Source of the DNA: Candidatus Omnitrophota bacterium
GTDB lineage: Bacteria > Omnitrophota > Omnitrophia > Omnitrophales > Aquincolibacteriaceae
Reading direction: 5' to 3'
Assembly: GCA_903884815.1 (NCBI GenBank)
Contig: CAISGE010000077.1
Coordinates: 1 to 62,682, forward strand
Length of the DNA stretch: 62,682 bases
The position numbers and the translations under genes were made by a program. Positions 47,879 through 55,348 of this stretch are shown piece after piece. The notes beneath the pieces were generated by a model. That model was not told the origin of the DNA and did no database searches. It was given only the letters and a program-made list of their open reading frames with translations. The stretch's first letter is position 1. Each line of letters starts with the position of its first letter.

Positions 47879-47881
47879 TGC

Positions 47882-47949
47882 GCGTACGGCTTAAGGCGCA
47901 CGGCGTTTCGCGTTTTTTTGATTTTCGCCGTACTCCGTACACCTTACGC
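47882..47949. repeat. Stem-loop repeat after the giant gene (copy 1)
   Basis: Imperfect 24-nt arms (47882-47905 and 47926-47949) of the TACGG family around a T-rich loop. It starts 4 bp after the stop codon and could end transcription. The right arm with flanks (about 47923-47952) is identical to that at 48543-48572. Confidence 0.75.
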
Positions 47950-47971
47950 CTTCCGACAAAAATCTGCCATT

Positions 47972-48000
47972 TTGACATTATGACGTTATGATGTTATAGT
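47972..48000 (+). promoter_or_regulatory. Promoter and operator-like repeats of the toxin-antitoxin pair
   Basis: TTGACA (47972-47977) and TATAGT (47995-48000) have an ideal 17-bp spacer. The spacer is filled by three 8-bp direct repeats, CATTATGA (47976-47983), CGTTATGA (47984-47991) and TGTTATAG (47992-47999). Such short phased repeats are the usual targets of ribbon-helix-helix antitoxins, so this is a likely autorepression site. Confidence 0.75.
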
Positions 48001-48018
48001 GCTGTTGGAGGTGACGCT

Positions 48019-48246
48019 ATGAGCCTGACAAGAACCACTGTTTATCTGGACCCGAAGATGCATAGAGCCATAAAGATGCGAGCTGCGCAAATGTCGATGA
48101 GTGTTTCCGCGGTGATTACCGAAGCGCTTCAACTATCCTTGAGAGAAGATGCTATCGATCTCCAAGCTATTAAGGATCGGGTTTCTGAGCCGTCGCGTTC
48201 CTATGAGTCCGTCCTTAAAGATCTGAAAAAAGATGGCCTCTTATAG
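48019..48246 (+). CDS. Ribbon-helix-helix antitoxin
   Basis: A 75-residue protein with the ribbon-helix-helix order at its N-terminus: the strand LTRTTVYLD followed by two helices (KMHRAIKMRAAQMSMSVSAV, ITEALQLSLRE). The C-terminal tail (YESVLKDLKKDGLL) would wrap the toxin. The ribosome site GGAGG (48007-48011) is well placed. The gene overlaps the downstream RelE-type toxin by 14 bp, the standard type II antitoxin-toxin order. Operator-like repeats lie in its promoter. Confidence 0.85.
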   Translation: MSLTRTTVYLDPKMHRAIKMRAAQMSMSVSAVITEALQLSLREDAIDLQAIKDRVSEPSRSYESVLKDLKKDGLL

Positions 48247-48499
48247 TCTCTTTCTGAAACCAAGCGCAGAGAAGGAACTTCGGAAGGTTCCGGCCCCTTT
48301 TCTCGAAAAGGTTTTTGCCAAGATCGGTACTTTGTCTGAAAGTCCGAGGCCCTTTGGCGTAAAGTTGATGAAGGGAGAGCAGAGATCTTATCGGCTGCGG
48401 CAGGGAGACTATCGGATCGTTTATGACATCGATGACGTTGCGCGTGTGGTGACCGTTATCAAAATCGGCCATCGGCGCGAGGTGTACGACATTAAATGA
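48233..48499 (+). CDS. RelE/ParE-family toxin
   Basis: An 88-residue RelE-superfamily toxin. YSLFLKPSAEKELRKVPAPF, PRPFGVKLMKGEQRSYRLRQ and GDYRIVYDIDD…VVTVIKIGHRREVY follow the family strand-helix order. The conserved arginines and the final tyrosine (R…GDYRIVY, HRREVY) fit mRNA-cleaving RelE rather than gyrase-poisoning ParE. It overlaps the antitoxin gene by 14 bp and is translationally coupled to it. The pair is framed by two copies of the same stem-loop repeat. Confidence 0.88.
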   Translation: MASYSLFLKPSAEKELRKVPAPFLEKVFAKIGTLSESPRPFGVKLMKGEQRSYRLRQGDYRIVYDIDDVARVVTVIKIGHRREVYDIK

Positions 48500-48505
48500 A
48501 GTATT

Positions 48506-48568
48506 GCGTAAGGCGTACGGTGTTTCGCTTTGCTTTTTGATTTTCGCCGTACTCCGTACACCTTACGC
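48506..48568. repeat. Stem-loop repeat after the toxin gene (copy 2)
   Basis: Left arm from 48506 (GCGTAAGGCGTACGGTG) and right arm 48545-48568. It shares a 30-bp identical segment with copy 1 (47923-47952 / 48543-48572), so the toxin-antitoxin pair sits between direct repeats about 620 bp apart. Confidence 0.8.
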
Positions 48569-48610
48569 CTCACATTTCTTTCGTTCCTCGTTTCAGTTTT
48601 CCGATTCACG

Positions 48611-48619
48611 TGATAGAAT
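48611..48619 (+). promoter_or_regulatory. Extended -10 promoter of metH
   Basis: TGATAGAAT matches the extended -10 form (TGnTAnnnT). The box ends 7 nt before ATG 48627, so the mRNA would begin at the start codon or within a base or two of it. No ribosome site precedes the ATG. Confidence 0.5.
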
Positions 48620-48626
48620 GCCCGCC

Positions 48627-51600
48627 ATGAATAGACCTCCATTTTTGAAACGACTCCGTGAGAAGGTCCTTGTCTTCGACGGGGCGATGGGAACCAATCT
48701 CCAGACGCAGAATCTGACCTCCGAGGATTTCGGGGGGAAGGATGGCTGCAATGAATACTTGGTCATCACGAAGCCCGACGCCATCCGGAAAGTTCACGAG
48801 GATTTCCTCAAGGTCGGCTGCGACGCGATCGAGACGGACACGTTTGGCGCAAACCGCATCGTCCTTGCCGAATACGGCCTGGAAGATCGCGTACACGAGC
48901 TTAATGAAAAAGCCGCGCGCCTGGCCAAGGAACTTTGCCAGAAATATTCCACACCCGACCAGCCCCGCTTCGCCATCGGCTCTGTCGGCCCCGGCACCAA
49001 GCTTCCGTCCCTCGGTCATATCGGTTTTGATGAACTCCGAGATTCTTATAAGGAACAATACAAAGGACTGATCGCGGGCGGCGTAGACGCTATTCTTATC
49101 GAAACCTGCCAAGACCTTTTACAGGCGAAATGTGCCGTTATTGCCGCGGAGGAATACTTTAAGGAACTCGGCCACCGCCTTCCTTTGATCGTCCAGGTGA
49201 CTTTTGAATCTACGGGGACACTCCTTCTCGGCACCGAGATGGGCGCGGTGATCGCGACGCTTGAAATGCTTCCGGTGGATGTGATCGGCATGAATTGCGC
49301 GACGGGACCCGTGGAAATGGCGGGCCATGTCAAAACGCTTTGCGAGAATTCTATTAAGGCAATCTCGGTTCTTCCGAACGCCGGACTTCCGGAGAATGTT
49401 GGTGGTGTGGCACATTATCATCTGACACCTAAAGAACTTGCAGATTTCCATGAGCGCTTCGTGACGGAATTTGGCGTCTCGATCGTGGGCGGCTGCTGCG
49501 GGACGACCCCCGAACATCTCAAGGCCGTGGTCGAACGCGTCGGTAAAATGATTCCCAAGAAGCGCACGCCCAAGCATTTGCCTGCCTGCGCGAGTCTCTA
49601 CAGTCCCGTGGAGTATGACCAAAAACCGGCGCCGCTTCTTGTCGGGGAACAGACGAATGCCAACGGAAGCAAGAAGTTCAAGCAGCTTCTTGAACGTGAG
49701 GATTATGACGGTATCGTCGGCGTTGCGCGCGAGGCGGTGAAAGAAGGCGCTCACATGGTCGACCTTTGCGTGGCTTTTGTGGGTCGCGGCGAGATCAAGG
49801 ATATGAATGAATCGATACACCGCTTTAACCAGCACGTCACGGTTCCGGTGATGATCGATTCTACCGAAGCGCCCGTGGTGGAAGAGGCCTTGAAGCGCAT
49901 CGCTGGAAAACCGATCGTCAATTCGATCAATCTGGAGGATGGCGGTGACCGGTTGCGGAAGGTTACGGCCATGGCCAAAAAATACGGGGCCGGGTTAGTG
50001 GCGCTTACGATCGACGAGAAGGGGATGGCCAAGACCCGTGAGGAAAAGCTCCGGGTCGCCAAGCGCATTTATCAGATCGTCACCCAGCAGTACGGGATAC
50101 GTCCCGAGGATATCTTTTTTGACCTACTGACCTTTACGCTTGGCAGCGGTAGTGAAGAATTCCGCGGCGCCGGACCCGAAACGATCGAAGCGATACGCCG
50201 CCTGAAGCGGGAACTCCCGGGCGTGCATACCATCTTGGGGGTCAGTAATATTTCTTTCGGCCTCGCCCCACACTCACGGCAGATCTTGAACAGTGTTTTT
50301 CTTCATGAGTGTGTGCAGGCGGGACTTGATGCCGCGATCGTACATGCCAAAAAGATCGTGCCGCTTTTTAAGATCGAGAAAGACGATCTCGAGATTGCCC
50401 AGCGCCTTCTTCACAATAAGTGGGTCGATGGCAAGGATCCGCTCCAGGAATTTATCGCGCACTTTCAGAAAAAAGAAGGCACGTTCACGGAAAAGAAACC
50501 CCGGGAGGTGACCGGGCCCATCGAAGACCGTTTGAAGAATCGCATCATAGACGGGAACTCGGACGTGCTGGAAGCGGATCTGGATGAAGGGCTTAAGAAA
50601 TACACGCCGCTGGAGATCATCAACAATCTCTTGCTCGAGGGTATGAAAGTGGTGGGCGAACTTTTTGGCGCCGGCAAGATGCAGCTTCCCTTCGTCCTGC
50701 AGTCCGCCGAGGTGATGAAAAAGGCCGTGGCGTACCTGGAGAGATTTATGGAAAAGAAGGAAGGCCAGGAGCGCGGCCGTATCGTGCTCGCGACTGTCAC
50801 GGGCGACGTTCACGATATCGGGAAGAACCTGGTCGATATCATCCTCACGAACAACGGCTACAAGGTTTTCAATATCGGGATCAAGCAACCGATCGAAGCG
50901 ATCCTGAAGGCTGCTGCCGAGAATAAAGTGGATGCGATCGGAATGTCCGGACTTCTGGTGAAGTCCACGCTTGTGATGAAAGAGAATCTTGAGGAGATGA
51001 ATACGCGCGGGATCTCGATGCCGGTGCTTTGCGGCGGCGCTGCGTTAACAGAACGTTATGTGACGCGCGATCTCACGGATCTCTATAAAGGGAATGTGTA
51101 TTATGGACGCGATGCCTTTTCGGCTTTGAGGATCATGGGCGAGATCAAGGGTGAGAAAGTTTCGGAAAAGGAAACTCCTAAAACCGTAGCTCCTGTTGTT
51201 ACGGCTGCAGCACCCGCCGTTCCGGTGAATACTCCGGAAGTTGTGACGCCCGCCACTCCACCCAAGCCCCCGGTGCCTGTTGTCCCGTCTCCCGTAGCTT
51301 CCTCCCCGAAACCTGTTGCGCCGCCTTTTGCGCCGCAAAACTTTGTGAGGGGACCCTCATTCCACGTCCACCGGGACAATGCTATTCCCAAAGTTCCATT
51401 TCTTGGTTATCGGATCATCAAAAATATCCGGATGCAGGATATCTTCCCCTGGATCAACAAGATCGCCCTCTATAGGCTCCAGTGGCAATTCAAACAGGGA
51501 GAGCGGACGCCTCGCGAGTTCGAGCTTTACATTCAGGAGAACGTGGAGCCCATTTTTGAGCGTTTCAAGCTTCAGACCGTGAAGGAAAAGATCTTCGATC

Positions 51601-52172
51601 CCCGGGTGATCTATGGTTACTATCTCTGTTACTCCGAGGGGGAAGATCTGGTGATTCTGGATGGCTCTGGCCATCAGGAATTGACCCGCTTCACATTTCA
51701 ACGCCAGGCGAAAGAGCCTTATCAAAGCATTGCCGATTTTTTCAGGCCCAAGGGCGGAGAGCTTGATATCGTAGGCTTTCATGTCGTGACCATGGGTAAG
51801 CGCGCCAGCGAAATGGAGCAGAAACTTTTTAAGGCGAATAAGTACACGGAATATCTTTACCTGCACGGTCTCTCGGTGGAATGCGCCGAGGCGCTTGCTG
51901 AATATACCCACCTGATGATCCGCCGTGATATGGGGATCGACGTCTTTGATAAACCCAAAAAAGAAGATATCTTTCGTCAGGGGTATCAGGGGTCGCGCTA
52001 CAGCTTCGGGTATCCCGCCTGCCCGAATCTCGAAGACCAGAAGAAACTTTTCCATCTGGTCCCGGCGGAAAAGATCGGCGTGACTTTAAGTGAAACTTTC
52101 CAGATGCATCCCGAGCAATCCACTTCGGCGATCATCGTCCATCATCCTCAGGCGAAATACTTCGGAGTATAA
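48627..52172 (+). CDS. metH: Cobalamin-dependent methionine synthase
   Basis: A full-length MetH of 1181 residues. The homocysteine domain (1-~325) has zinc ligands C224 (MNCATGP) and C290-C291 (GGCCGTT). The methyltetrahydrofolate domain (~340-610) starts LLVGEQTNANGSKKFKQLLE. The cobalamin cap is at ~640-720, and the cobalamin domain has the ligand H729 in DVHDIGKN. A Pro/Ala/Val-rich linker (~850-900) leads to the AdoMet-dependent activation domain, ending TFQMHPEQSTSAIIVHHPQA. It methylates homocysteine using methyl-B12. ATG 48618 is an alternative start, three codons upstream. The linker is unusually rich in proline for this position. The family call is secure. Confidence 0.95.
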   Translation: MNRPPFLKRLREKVLVFDGAMGTNLQTQNLTSEDFGGKDGCNEYLVITKPDAIRKVHEDFLKVGCDAIETDTFGANRIVLAEYGLEDRVHELNEKAARLAKELCQKYSTPDQPRFAIGSVGPGTKLPSLGHIGFDELRDSYKEQYKGLIAGGVDAILIETCQDLLQAKCAVIAAEEYFKELGHRLPLIVQVTFESTGTLLLGTEMGAVIATLEMLPVDVIGMNCATGPVEMAGHVKTLCENSIKAISVLPNAGLPENVGGVAHYHLTPKELADFHERFVTEFGVSIVGGCCGTTPEHLKAVVERVGKMIPKKRTPKHLPACASLYSPVEYDQKPAPLLVGEQTNANGSKKFKQLLEREDYDGIVGVAREAVKEGAHMVDLCVAFVGRGEIKDMNESIHRFNQHVTVPVMIDSTEAPVVEEALKRIAGKPIVNSINLEDGGDRLRKVTAMAKKYGAGLVALTIDEKGMAKTREEKLRVAKRIYQIVTQQYGIRPEDIFFDLLTFTLGSGSEEFRGAGPETIEAIRRLKRELPGVHTILGVSNISFGLAPHSRQILNSVFLHECVQAGLDAAIVHAKKIVPLFKIEKDDLEIAQRLLHNKWVDGKDPLQEFIAHFQKKEGTFTEKKPREVTGPIEDRLKNRIIDGNSDVLEADLDEGLKKYTPLEIINNLLLEGMKVVGELFGAGKMQLPFVLQSAEVMKKAVAYLERFMEKKEGQERGRIVLATVTGDVHDIGKNLVDIILTNNGYKVFNIGIKQPIEAILKAAAENKVDAIGMSGLLVKSTLVMKENLEEMNTRGISMPVLCGGAALTERYVTRDLTDLYKGNVYYGRDAFSALRIMGEIKGEKVSEKETPKTVAPVVTAAAPAVPVNTPEVVTPATPPKPPVPVVPSPVASSPKPVAPPFAPQNFVRGPSFHVHRDNAIPKVPFLGYRIIKNIRMQDIFPWINKIALYRLQWQFKQGERTPREFELYIQENVEPIFERFKLQTVKEKIFDPRVIYGYYLCYSEGEDLVILDGSGHQELTRFTFQRQAKEPYQSIADFFRPKGGELDIVGFHVVTMGKRASEMEQKLFKANKYTEYLYLHGLSVECAEALAEYTHLMIRRDMGIDVFDKPKKEDIFRQGYQGSRYSFGYPACPNLEDQKKLFHLVPAEKIGVTLSETFQMHPEQSTSAIIVHHPQAKYFGV

Positions 52173-52198
52173 AAGCAGTACGGGGTAGGGCGTCTCGC

Positions 52199-52254
52199 GT
52201 ACGGAGCACGGGGAACAATTCGTATTATTTGTATTTTCGGAGAACTCCGTACGC
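52199..52254. repeat. TACGG stem-loop between metH and the histidine kinase
   Basis: CGTACGGAG (52199-52207) pairs with CTCCGTACG (52246-52254). More TACGG units flank both arms. The two genes converge here, so it may terminate both. Confidence 0.7.
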
Positions 52255-52271
52255 CGTACTCCGGACAGATT

Positions 52272-53396
52272 TTATGCGGGTAGTGATACGAAGAATGTCG
52301 TGCCCTTACCTTCCAGGGATTCAAACCAGACTTTCCCCTTCAGGTACTTTTCAGTAAAAAGCTTAACGCTGTAGGTCCCAAGACCGCGGCCTGCGCCTTT
52401 GGTGCTAAAGGATCGCTGGAATACTTGATGTTGGACCGATTCGCTCATGACCGAGGGTCCGTTTACGGAGAATATCTTATTCCCGACTTCCTCTCTAAAT
52501 CTCACAGTGACGATCCCATTCTCGGGAGTGGCTTCCAGGGAGTTCTTTACAAGATTGCCCAGGACACGCCAGAGAAGATTGGCGTCCGTCTTGATCTTGG
52601 CGGAAGGGTTCTGGAATTGGATCACGATCTGTTTATTCCTGGCGTGAGGACTCTTCTTGTAGAGATCGATAAGTTCTGAAAGTAAGTCAGCGACTCCCAT
52701 TTCAAACGGTTCCGGCGTAAAGTTGCCTCCCTCTGCCAGGAGGAGGTCCCGTTGATCCGTGATGGCGGTGGCCAAGCGCTTGCTGTAGCGGTAAATATTA
52801 TCGACTGCCGCGGTGTCGGTCGGGATGATGCCGTCCCGGACATTCTCGGTGTAGGCTTTGAGGATGGCGGTGTCATTGAGGACATCGTGAAAGAAAGTGT
52901 GTTCGAGCGCCGCGCGACGTTTTTCGTCCTGGATATTCCGTATCACAAAAAATGTGAAGGGAATTTTTTCGATCTCCACCGGCGAGGCCCAAACGCGAAG
53001 ATCGAGCGAAGCCTGCCCGTTGGGGGCGTTGACGGTAATGCGGCATTCTCCGGATTGGGGTTTTCCGGTCTGGGAGGCGAGGATCGCCTTTACGGCGCCG
53101 CATTCCCGGCAGAATTCCGAAGTTCCGCAGCCGGCTTTTTCCTTGAAGGCATTGATACAGTTGAAAATTTCACCCGGACGTTTTCCGGAGATCGCCTCCG
53201 GGGACTTAAGATCGAGGAGCCTGAGAAGCTCTGTGTTGCAGTAGACGGACTGCCGGTGCTTATCGAGAATGAGGACGATCTCGGGGTAGAGGTTCAGGAC
53301 CTTGGTGAAGGCTTCGGACTGAACAATAGCGCGTGTCGCCTGGTCAATTTCCTGGGGGGTGGATCTTATTGGGCACGCAAACTTGGTTTCTTCCAT
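52272..53396 (-). CDS. PAS-domain sensor histidine kinase with cysteine motif
   Basis: A 374-residue soluble kinase. A PAS domain (about 30-155) contains a cysteine cluster, C90, C96 and C99 (GCGTSEFCRECGAV), which could bind metal or sense redox state. The phospho-acceptor is H170 in FFHDVLND. The N box reads LGNLVKNSLEATP. The G1 box is atypical (VNGPSVM, without the usual Asp), and the G2 part is RSFSTKGAGRGLGTYSVKLF, a form shared by a known group of PAS kinases with a modified G1 box. The start has GAGGAG upstream. No response regulator is adjacent. It lies 48 bp downstream of pckG on the same strand. Confidence 0.8.
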   Translation of the reverse strand: MEETKFACPIRSTPQEIDQATRAIVQSEAFTKVLNLYPEIVLILDKHRQSVYCNTELLRLLDLKSPEAISGKRPGEIFNCINAFKEKAGCGTSEFCRECGAVKAILASQTGKPQSGECRITVNAPNGQASLDLRVWASPVEIEKIPFTFFVIRNIQDEKRRAALEHTFFHDVLNDTAILKAYTENVRDGIIPTDTAAVDNIYRYSKRLATAITDQRDLLLAEGGNFTPEPFEMGVADLLSELIDLYKKSPHARNKQIVIQFQNPSAKIKTDANLLWRVLGNLVKNSLEATPENGIVTVRFREEVGNKIFSVNGPSVMSESVQHQVFQRSFSTKGAGRGLGTYSVKLFTEKYLKGKVWFESLEGKGTTFFVSLPA

Positions 53397-53444
53397 GACG
53401 AAGCTCCTCGTGTTTGAATATCCCCAGGAAATAAATTGAACGCA

Positions 53445-55235
53445 CTACTTTTTCGCGACTGTCACTCCGAGTTTTTCCGCGAGCGACCGGTATTCTTGCC
53501 ATATCGCCTCAGGGGTGTGGCTGCCGAACTGTGTGAGATACTTTTCGATCTCCTCAAGTTCGCCTGTCCACTCCGCGGGATTCACAGAGAAAAGCTGCTC
53601 GATCTTGGATTGGGGGATATTGAGCCCAGAAAGGTCAAGGTCCTTAGCCTCCGGAATGATCCCGATCGCGGTTTCCTTGGCGCCGGCCTTGCCCTCGATA
53701 CGGTCAATGATCCACTTCATGACGCGGATATTGTCGCCGAAGCCCGGCCAAATGAATTTCCCGTTCTCATCAGTACGGAACCAGTTGATGGAGAATATCT
53801 TGGGGGCGTGTTTGAGCTTTTTCCCGACATTTAACCAGTGTCCGAAATAATCGCCCATGTTGTAGCCGCAGAAGGGAAGCATGGCCATCGGATCGCGGCG
53901 GGTGGCGCCGACGGTCAGGGATGACGCCGCGGCAGTGATCTCGGAACCCATGCGGGTACCGATGAAAACACCTTGTTGCCAGCTGAGGGATTCTGCGACC
54001 AGCGGAATGAGTTTCGCCCGTTTTCCGCCGAACAGGATCGCTGAGATGGGAACGCCTTGCGGGTTATCGACTTCCTTGGAAAGGCTGGGACAGTTATACA
54101 TCGAGACCGTGAAGCGTGAGTTCGCGTGAGCGGCCTTGGTGCCCTTCGCAGCGTCCCAAGCCAGACCTTGCCAATCGGTGGCGTGCTTCGGCACAGCGCC
54201 GTCCAAACCTTCCCACCAGGGTTCATTTGTGTCATTGTCGATGGCGGTATTGGTGAAAAGAGTGGGGAAGAACTTGCCCGATTTGAGCGTTTCGACCATT
54301 TTAGGATTTGTCTTGCTCGATGTGCCGGGAGCGACACCGAAAAAGCCTGCTTCGGGATTGATCGCGTAAAGACGCCCGTCCGGTCCGACATTGAGCCACG
54401 CGATGTCATCGCCGACTGTCCAGACTTTGTAGCCGGGAAGGGCGGACTGCATGAGGGCCAGATTCGTTTTTCCACAGGCCGAGGGAAGCGCTGCGGCGAT
54501 ATACGTCACTTTGCCTTTGGGGTCTTCGATCCCCATGATGAGCATATGCTCGGCAAGCCAGCCTTCTTTCTGTCCCAGGCAAGAGGCGATGCGGAGTGCG
54601 AAACATTTTTTTCCGAGAAGGGCGTTCCCGCCATATCCCGAGCCGAAGCTCCAAACGAGATTTTCCTGGGGGAAGTGCATGATGAAACGGCGTTCGGGAT
54701 TGAGGTCGCCGACGGAATGAAGGCCGCGGACGAAATTCTCAGTGTTGCCGATCCTGTCGAGGGCCACTTTGCCCAGGCGAGTCATGATGCGCATGCTGAC
54801 CGCGACATAACAATTGTCCGTGACCTGAACACAGGCCTTGGCGTAGGGGGAATTAGGATGTCCCATCATGTAAGGCATGACGTACATCGTGCGACCCTTC
54901 ATGCAGCCGTCAAAGAGCGCTGTCATTTTGGTCTTGGCTTCCTTCGGATCCATCCAGTTATTATTCGGCCCGGCGGTTTCCCTGTCCGGGTGACAGACAA
55001 AGGTCAACTGCTCGGTGCGGGCGACGTCATTGGGATGGGACTGGTGGTAATAGGCGTTGGGCCAGTTCTTGTCGTTCAATTTCTGAAAAACGGGGTGACC
55101 ATTGATCGTCTCTTCCTTGATGCCGATCTCGATCAGCTTGCGGGCTTCCTCTTCGGAGCCGTCGCACCAATAGATCTTGGAAGGCTTGGTCAGTTTGGCC
55201 TGTTCGTCTACCCATTTTTCAAGCGGCGTCGCCAT
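53445..55235 (-). CDS. pckG: Phosphoenolpyruvate carboxykinase (GTP)
   Basis: A 596-residue GTP-type PEPCK. It converts oxaloacetate and GTP to PEP, CO2 and GDP, or runs the reverse. The kinase P-loop with the reactive cysteine is ALPSACGKTNLALMQ. The FGGKRAKLIPLVAESLSWQQ and GVFIGTRMGSE blocks and the C-terminal WFRTDENGKFIWPGFGDNIR are diagnostic of the GTP class. The start at 55235 is preceded by AAAGGAG. It is probably cotranscribed with the histidine kinase gene 48 bp downstream. In anaerobes it often serves anaplerosis as well as gluconeogenesis. Confidence 0.95.
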   Translation of the reverse strand: MATPLEKWVDEQAKLTKPSKIYWCDGSEEEARKLIEIGIKEETINGHPVFQKLNDKNWPNAYYHQSHPNDVARTEQLTFVCHPDRETAGPNNNWMDPKEAKTKMTALFDGCMKGRTMYVMPYMMGHPNSPYAKACVQVTDNCYVAVSMRIMTRLGKVALDRIGNTENFVRGLHSVGDLNPERRFIMHFPQENLVWSFGSGYGGNALLGKKCFALRIASCLGQKEGWLAEHMLIMGIEDPKGKVTYIAAALPSACGKTNLALMQSALPGYKVWTVGDDIAWLNVGPDGRLYAINPEAGFFGVAPGTSSKTNPKMVETLKSGKFFPTLFTNTAIDNDTNEPWWEGLDGAVPKHATDWQGLAWDAAKGTKAAHANSRFTVSMYNCPSLSKEVDNPQGVPISAILFGGKRAKLIPLVAESLSWQQGVFIGTRMGSEITAAASSLTVGATRRDPMAMLPFCGYNMGDYFGHWLNVGKKLKHAPKIFSINWFRTDENGKFIWPGFGDNIRVMKWIIDRIEGKAGAKETAIGIIPEAKDLDLSGLNIPQSKIEQLFSVNPAEWTGELEEIEKYLTQFGSHTPEAIWQEYRSLAEKLGVTVAKK

Positions 55236-55348
55236 TTCAAAAACTCCTTTTGTATTGAGATATTGGATTCAGATGAGGGTTGAAGTTTACCGATGTGGGT
55301 TGAATTTGCAAGGGAATTCTGGGAATCGGGGGTGGATTCCGGACACGA

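Noticed and set aside
19073..47878. Giant frame as an artefact of joined genes or a pseudogene
   Set aside because: No stop codon in 28.8 kb, intact catalytic motifs in several modules and ordered boundary motifs argue for one maintained gene; assembly error cannot be excluded from sequence alone.
54126..55283. Plus-strand frame of 385 codons opposite pckG
   Set aside because: Shadow of a well-defined PEPCK gene on the minus strand.
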